Notes: a model not told the origin generated them from the sequence alone. DNA of 64,000 nt from Namhaeicola litoreus (GCF_042679565.1 NZ_JBHTMY010000002.1:186001-250000), one strand, 5' to 3'. Shown: positions 16,827 through 25,355, numbered from the stretch's first letter. Numbers and translations: made by a program.

Positions 16827-17539
16827 CCTTTTAATTTATGTAAATACATATTAATTACATTTTGAAACCCAAAATACAATGATTCTGAAATAAGCGCATG
16901 TCCTATAGAAACCTCATCTATAAAAGGAACTTCTTGTGCAAAAAATGCAATATTATCTAAGCTCAAATCATGTCCGGCATTGATTCCCAAACCAGCTGCA
17001 TGTGCTACTTCTGCCGTCTCAACATAGGACTTTACTCCTTTTTTGTTTCCTAAAGCAAAATCTTTTGCAAAAGCTTCCGTATACAACTCAATCCTATCTG
17101 TTCCGGTTTTCACAGCTGTTTCAATCAATTTTGGATTTGGATCTAGAAAAATTGAGGTTCTAATACCATTTTGGCGAAACTCTGTTATAATTTCGGTCAG
17201 AAATCCAAGATGCTTCATTGTATCCCATCCAGCATTAGAGGTGATAGCATCTTCCGCATCTGGCACAAGGGTTACTTGTTCTGGTTTTGCTTTTAAAACC
17301 AAATCAACAAATTTTTTGACAGGATTGCCCTCAATATTGAACTCTGTATGAACAATAGGTCTCAAATCAAAAACATCTTTATATCGAATATGTCTTTCAT
17401 CTGGCCTTGGATGTACAGTAATTCCCTGGGCTCCAAATTCCTGCAAATCTATGGCCGTTTGCACAACATTAGGAAAATCACCACCACGGGCATTCCTTAA
17501 AGTCGCTATTTTATTAATATTCACACTGAGTTTTGTCAT
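16823..17539 (-). CDS. pdxJ: Pyridoxine 5'-phosphate synthase
   Basis: Condenses 1-deoxyxylulose 5-phosphate with 3-amino-2-oxopropyl phosphate to form pyridoxine 5'-phosphate, the last ring-forming step of vitamin B6 synthesis. The 238-residue TIM-barrel protein shows the PdxJ signatures LSVNINKIATLRNARGG at the start, GITVHPRPDERHI, LVPDAEDAITSNAGWD, GINAGHDLSLDNI and FIDEVSIGHALISESLYFG. It is the first gene of a three-gene minus-strand operon with the hydrolase and the small membrane protein, and is divergent from the CBS gene. Confidence 0.97.
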   Translation of the reverse strand: MTKLSVNINKIATLRNARGGDFPNVVQTAIDLQEFGAQGITVHPRPDERHIRYKDVFDLRPIVHTEFNIEGNPVKKFVDLVLKAKPEQVTLVPDAEDAITSNAGWDTMKHLGFLTEIITEFRQNGIRTSIFLDPNPKLIETAVKTGTDRIELYTEAFAKDFALGNKKGVKSYVETAEVAHAAGLGINAGHDLSLDNIAFFAQEVPFIDEVSIGHALISESLYFGFQNVINMYLHKLKG

Positions 17540-17623
17540 CTGAGTTGTATTAAAAAAACCACTAAATTTATGGTGTGTAAAATTACATAATTCAATATTA
17601 ATTTGTTTGCTTTGTAAAAGTTT

Positions 17624-18286
17624 ATGATTTCAACTGAAAATTACATCATTAAAGACCTTAAACCATTAAGCCCAAACGACAGCTTAGAAAAAGCGATGTC
17701 ATTGTTTGATCAGTCTGAGTTTTCACATTTAGCTGTGGTAAAAAAGAATGTTTACGAAGGAACTTTGGTTTATGAACAATTAGAACAAAATCCCAATAGT
17801 ACCTCTGAAATAGATAAAGTAAGATCTCTGTTGCATCCAATATACGTAACAGAAAAAATGAATTGGTTTGAGATTTTGCAAACATTTGCTACACACAATT
17901 GCAATGCACTGCCTGTTGTAGACAAAGACAAAACCTATTTGGGTTATTTTGAGTTAAATGATTTTCTCAACATATTTAAATCTACACCTTTTTTGCACGA
18001 AAACGGTTATATTCTCACGATTGCGAAAGACATGAATGATTATTCTTTTAGTGAAATCACCCAAATTGTTGAGACGAATAATGCGACGCTTTTAGGGGCA
18101 TTTGTGTCAAAAATTGAAGATGGTCAAACCGAAATTGTTCTAAAGTTAAGCTTTCACGACATTAATAATACCATTCAGACTTTTCGAAGATATGGTTATA
18201 GAATTTTAAATGAATTTAAAGAAGATAAGTACATTGATTACCTTAACGAAAGATCTGCCTATCTGGATAAATATTTAAATATTTAA
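17624..18286 (+). CDS. CBS-domain protein
   Basis: A 220-residue protein with two CBS modules in residues 1-125 (first around SPNDSLEKAMSLFDQSEFSH, second around NWFEILQTFATHNCNALPVV), followed by a C-terminal region around 130-215 that looks like an ACT-type alpha/beta domain (YILTIAKDMNDYSFSEITQI). CBS pairs bind adenine nucleotides and usually sense energy state. The order CBS gene, then nadK 2 bases later, is a tight operon, so it may sense or regulate NAD(P) or ATP supply; that is inference. Confidence 0.85.
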   Translation: MISTENYIIKDLKPLSPNDSLEKAMSLFDQSEFSHLAVVKKNVYEGTLVYEQLEQNPNSTSEIDKVRSLLHPIYVTEKMNWFEILQTFATHNCNALPVVDKDKTYLGYFELNDFLNIFKSTPFLHENGYILTIAKDMNDYSFSEITQIVETNNATLLGAFVSKIEDGQTEIVLKLSFHDINNTIQTFRRYGYRILNEFKEDKYIDYLNERSAYLDKYLNI

Positions 18287-18288
18287 AT

Positions 18289-19170
18289 ATGAAAGTCGGA
18301 ATATTTGGGCAAAAAAATAACAAAACCACTCTTAAATACATACACACGCTAGTAGAGTTACTTATTAAGTACGATACTAAAATTGTCTTCGAAGAGAATA
18401 TTTTCGAATATTTTTCGAAAAAATTTCCTGGCTACGCTTTCGATACCTTCAAGGATTATTATGATCTGGATAGTACATACGATATGTTTTACAGTGTTGG
18501 TGGAGATGGTACTTTTTTGAGGTCGATTACTTTTATCCGTGACCATAATATTCCCATCATCGGAATTAACACAGGCAGACTCGGTTTTTTAGCAACAGTT
18601 CAAAAAGAACAGATCGTAGAGGCCATATACCAAATTAACCAGGGACAATATAAAATAAAAGAAAGATCGGTTTTGGAATTGCAAACAAACGATCAAAATC
18701 CTGATCTGCAGGAAATCAATATAGCCCTTAACGAAATTGCCATCACGCGCAAAAATACGGCCTCCATGATCACTGTGGAGACATATTTGGACGATGAATT
18801 TTTAACAACCTATTGGAGCGATGGCCTCATTATTTCTACACCCACAGGATCAACGGGTTATTCATTGAGTTGTGGCGGACCGATTATTTCTCCTTCTTCA
18901 AAGAACATTGTTTTAACGCCCATCGCTCCGCATAGTTTAAGTGTAAGACCTTTGGTTATACCAGAATCGACTAAAATAGAACTTCATATAGGAAGTCGTT
19001 CAAAAGAAGCTGTTCTTTCGATGGATTCGAGAATGACAACCATAAGTAACACGACTAAAATAATGATCAGCAAAGCGGATTTTACCGTTAAAACCCTTCA
19101 TTTAAACTCTCAAACATTTATAAAAACACTACGCGAAAAATTACTTTGGGGAGAAGACAAACGAAATTAA
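18289..19170 (+). CDS. nadK: NAD kinase
   Basis: Phosphorylates NAD+ to NADP+ in the cytoplasm. The 293-residue protein carries the catalytic GGDG motif at residues 71-74 (YSVGGDGTFLRSI), the NTGRLGFLA segment and the conserved TPTGSTGYSLSCGGPII block. The gene starts 2 bases after the CBS gene. It is followed by a palindrome cluster and then the porG promoter, so the downstream envelope genes likely have their own transcript. Confidence 0.96.
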   Translation: MKVGIFGQKNNKTTLKYIHTLVELLIKYDTKIVFEENIFEYFSKKFPGYAFDTFKDYYDLDSTYDMFYSVGGDGTFLRSITFIRDHNIPIIGINTGRLGFLATVQKEQIVEAIYQINQGQYKIKERSVLELQTNDQNPDLQEINIALNEIAITRKNTASMITVETYLDDEFLTTYWSDGLIISTPTGSTGYSLSCGGPIISPSSKNIVLTPIAPHSLSVRPLVIPESTKIELHIGSRSKEAVLSMDSRMTTISNTTKIMISKADFTVKTLHLNSQTFIKTLREKLLWGEDKRN

Positions 19171-19194
19171 TTTTTTTCGGTTGCTCGAGTTGAT

Positions 19195-19223
19195 AATCAA
19201 TAAATTGATTTTATCAATCAATT
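19195..19223. repeat. Cluster of three alternating ATTGATT/AATCAAT repeats
   Basis: AATCAAT (19195-19201), ATTGATT (19204-19210) and AATCAATT (19216-19223) alternate in orientation, giving two possible hairpins; the second (AATTGATT - TTATC - AATCAATT) has a perfect 8-base stem. No T run follows. It lies 25 bases past nadK and 34 bases before the porG -7 box, so it may be a protein-binding site or a weak terminator. Confidence 0.6.
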
Positions 19224-19256
19224 AGAGATAATACTTTAAAAACTAAGGTATTTTTA

Positions 19257-19264
19257 TATATTTG
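19257..19264 (+). promoter_or_regulatory. -7 box for porG
   Basis: TATATTTG followed by C is a full match to TAnnTTTG, 15 bases before the porG ATG. Confidence 0.6.
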
Positions 19265-19279
19265 CAAACTGTTTTTAGA

Positions 19280-19957
19280 ATGAAAAGAAGGTATATTTTT
19301 TTTGGAGTTTTCCTGTGTTTTTTCACAGTTTCTCAAGCACAAATAAATGAATTAGGCGCTTTTTTGGGCGGGAGTAATTATATAGGCGATATTGGAAAAG
19401 AAAATTATATATGGCCCAATAGTTTTGCTGCCGGTCTTGTCTATAAATGGAATATGCATCCTCGCTACGCTATTAGAACTAATTATACGTACACAAAATT
19501 AACTGCAGACGATTTAGATTCCGACAATTCGTACAGAAAAGAAAGAGGTTTTGATTTCGCAAATGATCTTCACGATTTTTCCGTTGGTATAGAATTTAAT
19601 TTTTTTAAATACAATTTAGACAAATTAGGTTATACCCAAACTCCATATATTGTACTTCAAGCTGGTGTTGCGAATTACGCCGTAAGAGGTGATGTTGAGG
19701 GTAATGAAGGGGGAAGAACTTTTAATTTTGTACTTCCTTTTGGTTTGGGTTATAAATTTAAATTAGCACCAAATATAGGTGTAGCCGTAGAAAGCACTTT
19801 TCGATATACGTTTAAAGATGATATCGATGGTTACCCTTACTCAGGTTCAGAGGGTGTAGATATTGGTAATTCTAATGGGAATGATTGGTATGTATTTACA
19901 GGAATCAGTATAGTTTATGCCTTCGGAAGACCGGGATGCTACACTGGAAGTTTTTAA
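19280..19957 (+). CDS. porG: PorG-like outer membrane protein (DUF6089, type IX secretion)
   Basis: A 225-residue outer-membrane beta-barrel. The signal peptide is MKRRYIFFGVFLCFFTVSQA with cleavage before QINELGAFLGG. Alternating short beta strands (YAIRTNYTYTKL, DFSVGIEFNFFKYN, GVAVESTFRYTF, WYVFTGISIVYAFG) fit a small barrel. The position between nadK and uppS-bamA is the usual one for the DUF6089 protein that in Porphyromonas is PorG of the T9SS. The start at 19280 is preferred because upstream sequence is a promoter. Assignment to the T9SS is by family and synteny. Confidence 0.82.
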   Translation: MKRRYIFFGVFLCFFTVSQAQINELGAFLGGSNYIGDIGKENYIWPNSFAAGLVYKWNMHPRYAIRTNYTYTKLTADDLDSDNSYRKERGFDFANDLHDFSVGIEFNFFKYNLDKLGYTQTPYIVLQAGVANYAVRGDVEGNEGGRTFNFVLPFGLGYKFKLAPNIGVAVESTFRYTFKDDIDGYPYSGSEGVDIGNSNGNDWYVFTGISIVYAFGRPGCYTGSF

Positions 19958-20721
19958 TGAAGATGGAGTTGAAAGATCAAATATTAGCCAATAAGTTACC
20001 TCAGCACGTAGCTATCATTATGGATGGTAATGGACGATGGGCTCAAAATCAAGGTAAAAAAAGGGTATTTGGACATAAAAACGGAGTGCAATCTGTTCGA
20101 GACACGGTAGAAGCGGCAGCAGAAATAGGCATCAAAGTTCTCACGCTGTATACATTTTCTACAGAAAATTGGAGTAGACCAAAGAGCGAAGTGAGTACAT
20201 TGATGAGTTTACTTGTCAGCTCCTTGAGAAAGGAATTAAAAGTGCTCACTAAAAATAACATCCGACTTCACACCATAGGGAACGTCGGTAAATTACCCGA
20301 AAAAGCAAGAAAAGAACTTATAGAAACGATAGAAAAAACATCGGGTAATACAGGGTTAATTCTAAACCTTGCCCTTAACTATGGGGCGCGCGAAGAATTG
20401 ATAAGAGCAGCTCAAAGCATTTCTAAAAAAATTGTTAATAATGAACTGCTTCCTGAAGAAATTGATGAAAAAGTTATCGAGAGTCATTTATATACCTTTA
20501 ATTTGCCCGACGTTGATTTTTTGATAAGAACCAGCGGAGAATTGCGCCTGAGCAATTTTCTATTATGGCAAATTGCCTATGCCGAGATGTACTTCACCGA
20601 AGTCCTATGGCCAGATTTCAGAAAAGACGATTTTTATAAAGCGATTATCAATTTTCAAATGAGAGAACGACGATTTGGAAAAACAAGCGAACAAATTGAG
20701 AATATTAATGAAAAAGCTTAA
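19957..20721 (+). CDS. uppS: Isoprenyl transferase (undecaprenyl diphosphate synthase)
   Basis: Extends farnesyl diphosphate with isopentenyl units to undecaprenyl diphosphate, the lipid carrier for cell-wall and O-antigen precursors. The 254-residue protein has the catalytic Asp23 in IMDGNGRWA, the FSTENWSRP block, NLALNYGAREEL and the C-terminal RTSGELRLSNFLLWQIAYAE block. Its ATG overlaps the porG stop (TAATG), so translation is coupled. The end overlaps the bamA start by 14 bases. A start at 19963 (second Met) is possible. Confidence 0.96.
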   Translation: MKMELKDQILANKLPQHVAIIMDGNGRWAQNQGKKRVFGHKNGVQSVRDTVEAAAEIGIKVLTLYTFSTENWSRPKSEVSTLMSLLVSSLRKELKVLTKNNIRLHTIGNVGKLPEKARKELIETIEKTSGNTGLILNLALNYGAREELIRAAQSISKKIVNNELLPEEIDEKVIESHLYTFNLPDVDFLIRTSGELRLSNFLLWQIAYAEMYFTEVLWPDFRKDDFYKAIINFQMRERRFGKTSEQIENINEKA

Positions 20722-23284
20722 AAACGCACTTTTACTTTTCTTTTTGGTTTTTACAATTTATCCCACAATAGCACAGCAAGCTCAGGATTCATTAAGCACC
20801 ACAACCATAGATACAGTTTTACCTGTTACAGTTATTGATACCATTCCTAAGACGAATGATACGATACCAAAAACAAGTGAAAAGATAGACCTTACCAAGA
20901 AAAATTACATTCTTGGGGGTATTACTGTTGTAGGTAACGAAACCATTTCGGAACAATCTATTTTGATTTTTTCAGGTCTTGTGAACGGACAAGCGATTAA
21001 AATTCCCGGTGACAAATTATCTAGCGCCATTAAAAAATTATGGAATTCAAAACTTTTTAGCAATGTAGATGTATATGCCACAAAAATGGATGGCAATACC
21101 ATTTATCTTGAAATTGCTGTTCGAGAATTGTCTAAAGTTGGCAAGGTAGAAATCAAAGGCATAAAAAAATCTAAAATCGAAGAATTATCGAAAGAATTGG
21201 AATTCCAACCCGGTTCTATGCTCACAGAAAACCTGATTACTACAACTAAAAATCAAATTGCAGATAAATATAAAGAAAAGGGCTTCCTTAAAACTAAAGT
21301 AACAATTAGTACAAAGCCAGATACTTCAGCAGTGAATACAGAAAATGCCTTGATCTTGATCGATAAGGGTGAAAAAATAAAAATAAAAGAAATTACTTTT
21401 CATGACAATAGCATGCTTTCGGATAATAAGCTTAAGAAAGCCATGAAGAAAACAAAGGAAAAAAAGATTCAAAACATATTTAAATCATCTAAATATATCG
21501 ATGATGTATACGAGGAGGATCTTTTAAAGGTTGTCGAAAAATATCAAGAAAACGGTTTTAGAGATGCAATCATCGTTAAAGACAGTCTTTCTTTTAATGA
21601 TGATAATACCATTAATTTAGATATCACCGTAAGCGAAGGGCAACGTTATAAATTTGGTGAAATTACATTTTTAGGAAATACAGTATTTACAGATCAGCAG
21701 TTGCAGAACATCCTCAAAATTCAACCAGGCGTAACCTATAACGGAAAATTTTTAAATGAACGCGTAAAAGGAGATGGTACGCCAGAATCTCAAGATATTA
21801 CGAATACTTATTTAGATAACGGATATTTATTTTCGAGAGTTGATCTCGTTGAAACCGGAGCTGATGATAATGTAATTGATATCGAGGTAAGAATTGTAGA
21901 AGATGAACCTGCCACCATCAATAAAGTGACTGTTGTTGGTAACGATGTGACGAATGACCATGTACTTTACAGAGAAATTTATACCCGTCCGGGTGATTTG
22001 TTTAGTCGTTCAGACATCATTAGATCTATTCGAGAATTAGGTCAGTTAGGCTATATAGATCCAGAGAATATTGTTCCGGATGTCCAACCTAATTATACCG
22101 ATAAAACAACCGATATTGAATATAGCGTAGCCGAAAAAGGTTCGAGTCAGGTAGAACTTCAGGGAGGTTATGGAGGTGGAGCTTTTGTAGGTACGCTAGC
22201 CCTCTCTTTTAATAACTTCTCGATCAAAAATTTATTTAATATAGACGAGTACAAACCCGTTCCTCGTGGAGACGGACAAAGTATTTCTTTGAGACTGCAA
22301 GCGAGCAGATTTTCGAGAACTTACAGTGTGAGTTTCAGTGAACCTTGGTGGGGAGGCAAAAGGCCTAAAGGATTTAATTTCTCAGTTTATAGTTCTAGTC
22401 AGTATGCCTTCGATTTTCAATCTAGAGATGTTGATAAAGACCAACGCTTGGATATCATAGGAGCTACAATAGGTTTAAGTCAGCGTTTAAAATGGCCGGA
22501 TGACTTTTTTACCCTTTCAACTTCTTTAAATTTCCAAAGATTTGTTTTAAATGATTTCTTTTTATCCACTTTTGGATATAACAATGGTACTTCCAACAAC
22601 ATCAATTTTACAGCAAATTTGGGCAGAAACTCAGCAGGACCAAGTCCTATTTATCCGAGATATGGATCTCAATTTAATGTGATTGCAGAAGTAACGCCAC
22701 CCTATTCTTCTTTCAATGATAAAGAGTATATAAATTTACCAGACGAAGAAAAGTTTGAATGGTTGGAATATTATAAGATAAATTTTATGGGGCGATGGTT
22801 TACTCAGATCTATAAGGATTTAATCTTAATGTCTAACGCCGAATTTGGATTTTTAGGAGCTTACAACCAGGATATAGGTGTTTCTCCTTTTGAGCGTTTT
22901 TATGTTGGAGGTGATGGAATGGCAACCGGACAATTTGATGGTAGACAAGTCATTGCATTAAGAGGTTATCCTAATTCAAGTTTGACATCTTTTGCAGGTG
23001 GAACAGTGTATAACAAGATTTCTTTTGAACTTCGTTATGCCATCACCCTAAAACCCTCTGCCTCCATTTATGCCTTAACCTTTTTAGAAGGTGGTAACTC
23101 TTTTGATAGCTTCAAAGAATTTAAACCTTTTGAGCTAAAAAGATCTGCCGGAGCTGGTATAAGGGTATTTATGCCTGCTTTTGGTTTGTTGGGTATTGAC
23201 TTTGGATATGGTTTTGATGATATTCCTGGAACAGATGAAATTTCGGGTTGGCAGACCCATTTTATAATAGGTCAGCAGTTTTAA
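20708..23284 (+). CDS. bamA: Outer membrane assembly factor BamA
   Basis: Central barrel of the BAM complex, which inserts outer-membrane proteins. The 858-residue protein has a signal peptide (MKKLKNALLLFFLVFTIYPT then IAQQ), a Thr/Ser-rich linker, several POTRA domains (about residues 60-450, each with a GNT/GV-type strand such as INKVTVVGNDVTNDHVLYRE), and a C-terminal 16-strand barrel ending in Phe (FIIGQQF), the usual end signal. The GLRGYP-type lid motif appears as IALRGYPNSSL. The ATG at 20708 lies inside the uppS end, and two Skp-like chaperone genes follow. Confidence 0.96.
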   Translation: MKKLKNALLLFFLVFTIYPTIAQQAQDSLSTTTIDTVLPVTVIDTIPKTNDTIPKTSEKIDLTKKNYILGGITVVGNETISEQSILIFSGLVNGQAIKIPGDKLSSAIKKLWNSKLFSNVDVYATKMDGNTIYLEIAVRELSKVGKVEIKGIKKSKIEELSKELEFQPGSMLTENLITTTKNQIADKYKEKGFLKTKVTISTKPDTSAVNTENALILIDKGEKIKIKEITFHDNSMLSDNKLKKAMKKTKEKKIQNIFKSSKYIDDVYEEDLLKVVEKYQENGFRDAIIVKDSLSFNDDNTINLDITVSEGQRYKFGEITFLGNTVFTDQQLQNILKIQPGVTYNGKFLNERVKGDGTPESQDITNTYLDNGYLFSRVDLVETGADDNVIDIEVRIVEDEPATINKVTVVGNDVTNDHVLYREIYTRPGDLFSRSDIIRSIRELGQLGYIDPENIVPDVQPNYTDKTTDIEYSVAEKGSSQVELQGGYGGGAFVGTLALSFNNFSIKNLFNIDEYKPVPRGDGQSISLRLQASRFSRTYSVSFSEPWWGGKRPKGFNFSVYSSSQYAFDFQSRDVDKDQRLDIIGATIGLSQRLKWPDDFFTLSTSLNFQRFVLNDFFLSTFGYNNGTSNNINFTANLGRNSAGPSPIYPRYGSQFNVIAEVTPPYSSFNDKEYINLPDEEKFEWLEYYKINFMGRWFTQIYKDLILMSNAEFGFLGAYNQDIGVSPFERFYVGGDGMATGQFDGRQVIALRGYPNSSLTSFAGGTVYNKISFELRYAITLKPSASIYALTFLEGGNSFDSFKEFKPFELKRSAGAGIRVFMPAFGLLGIDFGYGFDDIPGTDEISGWQTHFIIGQQF

Positions 23285-23293
23285 GTATTTTAC

Positions 23294-23301
23294 TATATTT
23301 G
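23294..23301 (+). promoter_or_regulatory. -7 box for the Skp/OmpH genes
   Basis: TATATTTG followed by CC matches TAnnTTTG and lies 42 bases before the ATG at 23344, ten bases past the bamA stop. Confidence 0.55.
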
Positions 23302-23343
23302 CCAGTGTTTTTGGTCTGGCACGATATTTTCAAGATAAAAAAT

Positions 23344-24216
23344 ATGATGATAAAAAAGATTTTTTTTATCGCTTTTTTAATCACAAGTTCTTTGACTTTT
23401 GCTCAGAAGGAATTGCGTATTGGATATATAGATATGGAGTATATATTGGATAATGTTCCTGAATACCAAGAAGCGCAGTCCAGATTAAATGAAAAAATTA
23501 AAGGCTGGCAAAAGAAGCTTGACGATCTCGAAATTGAGATTGAACAGATGAATACTTCTTTAGCCAATGAAAAAGCTCTATTGACCAACCAAATGATTCA
23601 GGAGCGCGAAGAGGATATCGATATCAAGAGACAAGAATTGCGCAAATTGCAAAGTGCCTATTTTGGTCCTTCAGGAGATATGTACCAAATGCGTAAACAA
23701 TTTGTAAAACCTGTTCAAGACCAGGTGTTTAATTCTGTTCAAGATATCGCAGAAAGAAAAAGGTACGACTTTATCTTCGACAAATCGAGTGATTTGATCA
23801 TGCTTTATAGCAATAGTAAACATGATGTAAGTGAGTTGGTTTTGAATGATATTGTAAAAGATCGAAAAAGGCAAACTTTAGAAGATAACAAACAAGCCCG
23901 CATCAATAAAACGGCTCAAACTGATCCGGCATTAGAAGATGCCGAAATGATAAATGATAATGTCGACTCGGATACTTTTACTGAGGATGAAACCGAAGAT
24001 GGTGAGGAACAAGAGAAAACACCTGAACAAATAAAAATTGAAGAAAAGGCGGCAAAGCAAGCCGAATTAAAAGCGCGAATCAAAGAACAACAAGAAGCAA
24101 GAGAAAAACTGAGAGACTCATTAAAAAGAGTGGCAGAAGAAAGACGCGCAGCAAAATTAAAAGAGATTGAAGAAAGAAATAAACAAAGAGAAGAACTGAA
24201 AAAAAACAACAATTAA
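23344..24216 (+). CDS. Periplasmic chaperone, OmpH/Skp family, with long charged tail
   Basis: A 290-residue periplasmic chaperone expected to hold unfolded outer-membrane proteins for BamA. The signal peptide is MMIKKIFFIAFLITSSLTFA, cleaved before QKELRIGYID. The Skp core covers about residues 22-180 with long coiled-coil helices and the YIDMEYILDNVPEYQEAQ start. Unlike the usual 160-180 residue Skp, there is a further 110-residue tail (about 180-290) made of acidic then alternating Lys/Glu/Arg stretches, probably a long single helix. The gene is directly followed by a second, ordinary OmpH gene. Start 23344 or 23347 are both possible. Confidence 0.88.
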   Translation: MMIKKIFFIAFLITSSLTFAQKELRIGYIDMEYILDNVPEYQEAQSRLNEKIKGWQKKLDDLEIEIEQMNTSLANEKALLTNQMIQEREEDIDIKRQELRKLQSAYFGPSGDMYQMRKQFVKPVQDQVFNSVQDIAERKRYDFIFDKSSDLIMLYSNSKHDVSELVLNDIVKDRKRQTLEDNKQARINKTAQTDPALEDAEMINDNVDSDTFTEDETEDGEEQEKTPEQIKIEEKAAKQAELKARIKEQQEAREKLRDSLKRVAEERRAAKLKEIEERNKQREELKKNNN

Positions 24217-24250
24217 AATTTTTGAACTATTATTAACAAATTATTGAAAA

Positions 24251-24754
24251 ATGAAACTATTTAAAAATTTATTTTTAGGATTGATTTTGGTAGCGGGTTT
24301 GCAGGTTGCGAATGCACAAAAAATCGCGCATATTGATAGCGAAGCTTTATTGATGGCAATGCCCGAAGCAAAAGCTATGGAGGGTGAATTAAAAAAATTA
24401 TCTGAAACTTATGCTACAGAATACAAAACTCAAGCCACTGCTTTACAAGCAAAATTAAAAAAATACAGTGAAGAAGCTCCTACACAAACTGATGCTGAAA
24501 ACGGAAAACGTCAGCAAGAAGTAGAAGATTTACAAGCTAGATTGCAGAAATATGGTCAAACTGCTGATCAAGAAATTCAAAAGAAAAGATTTGACTTGTT
24601 GAAGCCAATTCTTGAAAAAGCACAAACTGCTGTAAATGAAGTGGCTAAGGCAAAAGGAGTTAGTTATGTATTAGATTCATCTCCTGGAAAAGGACTTTTA
24701 GTTTTTGAAGGAGAAGATTTAATGGCTCCGGTAAAAGCTAAATTAGGTATCTAA
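24251..24754 (+). CDS. Periplasmic chaperone, OmpH/Skp family
   Basis: A 167-residue Skp-type chaperone of normal length. The signal peptide is MKLFKNLFLGLILVAGLQVA with NAQ before the mature KIAHIDSEALL. Residues 40-130 form the long paired helices (EGELKKLSETYATEYKTQAT), and the C-terminal strand VSYVLDSSPGKGLLVFEG closes the small beta core. It is the second of two tandem OmpH genes after bamA and is followed by a strong terminator that closes the envelope operon. Confidence 0.92.
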   Translation: MKLFKNLFLGLILVAGLQVANAQKIAHIDSEALLMAMPEAKAMEGELKKLSETYATEYKTQATALQAKLKKYSEEAPTQTDAENGKRQQEVEDLQARLQKYGQTADQEIQKKRFDLLKPILEKAQTAVNEVAKAKGVSYVLDSSPGKGLLVFEGEDLMAPVKAKLGI

Positions 24755-24773
24755 TTTGCAGATTTCAATCTTT

Positions 24774-24801
24774 AAAAAGCCTCTTTTTGAGGCTTTTTTT
24801 T
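24774..24801 (+). terminator. Intrinsic terminator of the porG-uppS-bamA-ompH run
   Basis: AAAAAGCCTC - TTTTT - GAGGCTTTTT stem-loop followed by further T residues, 20 bases after the last OmpH stop. Confidence 0.9.
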
Positions 24802-24908
24802 ATGGTATATTTTGATTCGTTTATTTTTTCGGAACTAAAAATTCATATCACTTCTATTTTTTTATTTCAAACAAATTTTAGAATTTAGCAAGCTGAATAA
24901 ATTGATAA

Positions 24909-24983
24909 GGGTAATTAACTCAGTTGGTTTAGAGTGTCACGTCGACAACGTGGAAGTCACTGGTTCGAGTCCAGTATTACCCA
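24909..24983 (+). tRNA. tRNA-Val (anticodon GAC)
   Basis: A 75-base cloverleaf: acceptor stem GGGTAAT pairing with ATTACCC, D-arm around AACTCAGTTGGTTT, anticodon stem CACG/CGTG closing the loop TCGACAA with anticodon GAC, and T-arm ACTGGTTCGAGTCCAGT. The CCA end is not encoded (A then CA follows). It is read on the plus strand, with its own terminator just downstream. Confidence 0.95.
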
Positions 24984-24990
24984 CAAAAAT

Positions 24991-25026
24991 AAAAATCCTG
25001 TTGCTTTGAGCAACAGGATTTTTTCT
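24991..25026 (+). terminator. Intrinsic terminator of tRNA-Val
   Basis: A 14-base perfect stem, AAAAATCCTGTTGC / GCAACAGGATTTTT, with loop TTTGA and a T-rich end. It is the strongest hairpin in this intergenic region. Confidence 0.9.
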
Positions 25027-25162
25027 TTATCAGATGCCCTTGGTAAAAGATTAAAAAAATGGTACCAGCGAATTAGGGTTTGAACCATGTTGTGTCAAAA
25101 ACTGATAAATATCATTTTTTTGAACCTTACTCTTGCCTTATCTTTAAGTAAATTATCAACAT

Positions 25163-25294
25163 ATGAATATAGTGTTCTACTTTTTGTTCGTTGCGGCAAT
25201 CATCGCAATTCCCTTCTCTTTAAAAGCCTTGATTAGCTATACCAGCTATATCATTACCTATTACAAGCATAATTCTAAGCTTTTGTACAAATAG
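25163..25294 (+). CDS. Possible 43-residue membrane peptide
   Basis: An open frame starting MNIVFYFLFVAAIIAIPFSL, with one strongly hydrophobic helix (about residues 3-20), a second shorter apolar stretch (ALISYTSYIITYY) and a basic C-terminus (KHNSKLLYK). It fits the look of small single-helix membrane peptides, but no -7 box was found upstream and no family is recognised. The frame could be chance in AT-rich DNA; codons such as GCG GCA ATC ATC GCA and its apolar pattern speak mildly for coding. Confidence 0.35.
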   Translation: MNIVFYFLFVAAIIAIPFSLKALISYTSYIITYYKHNSKLLYK

Positions 25295-25355
25295 GTAAAA
25301 TTAATAAGGGGGAACCGCAGATTCAATTCCTATTTTATACTAATACAAATAGGAA
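25286..25355. repeat. Direct and inverted repeats of TACAAATAGG
   Basis: TACAAATAGG occurs at 25286-25295 and again at 25344-25353. The second copy forms the right arm of a perfect 9-base inverted repeat, TTCCTATTT (25327-25335) and AAATAGGAA (25347-25355), with an 11-base loop. No T run follows on either strand, so it is not a standard terminator. Confidence 0.55.

Noticed and set aside
23916..24212. Ser/Phe-rich 98-codon frame on the minus strand inside the OmpH gene
   Set aside because: It is the mirror of the Lys/Glu-rich coiled-coil coding sequence; such regions give long antisense frames by composition alone.
25050..25090. A tRNA 3'-end-like fragment on the minus strand (GGTTCAAACCC)
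   Set aside because: The bases around it do not form a T-arm or acceptor stem, so the likeness is limited to the loop sequence.
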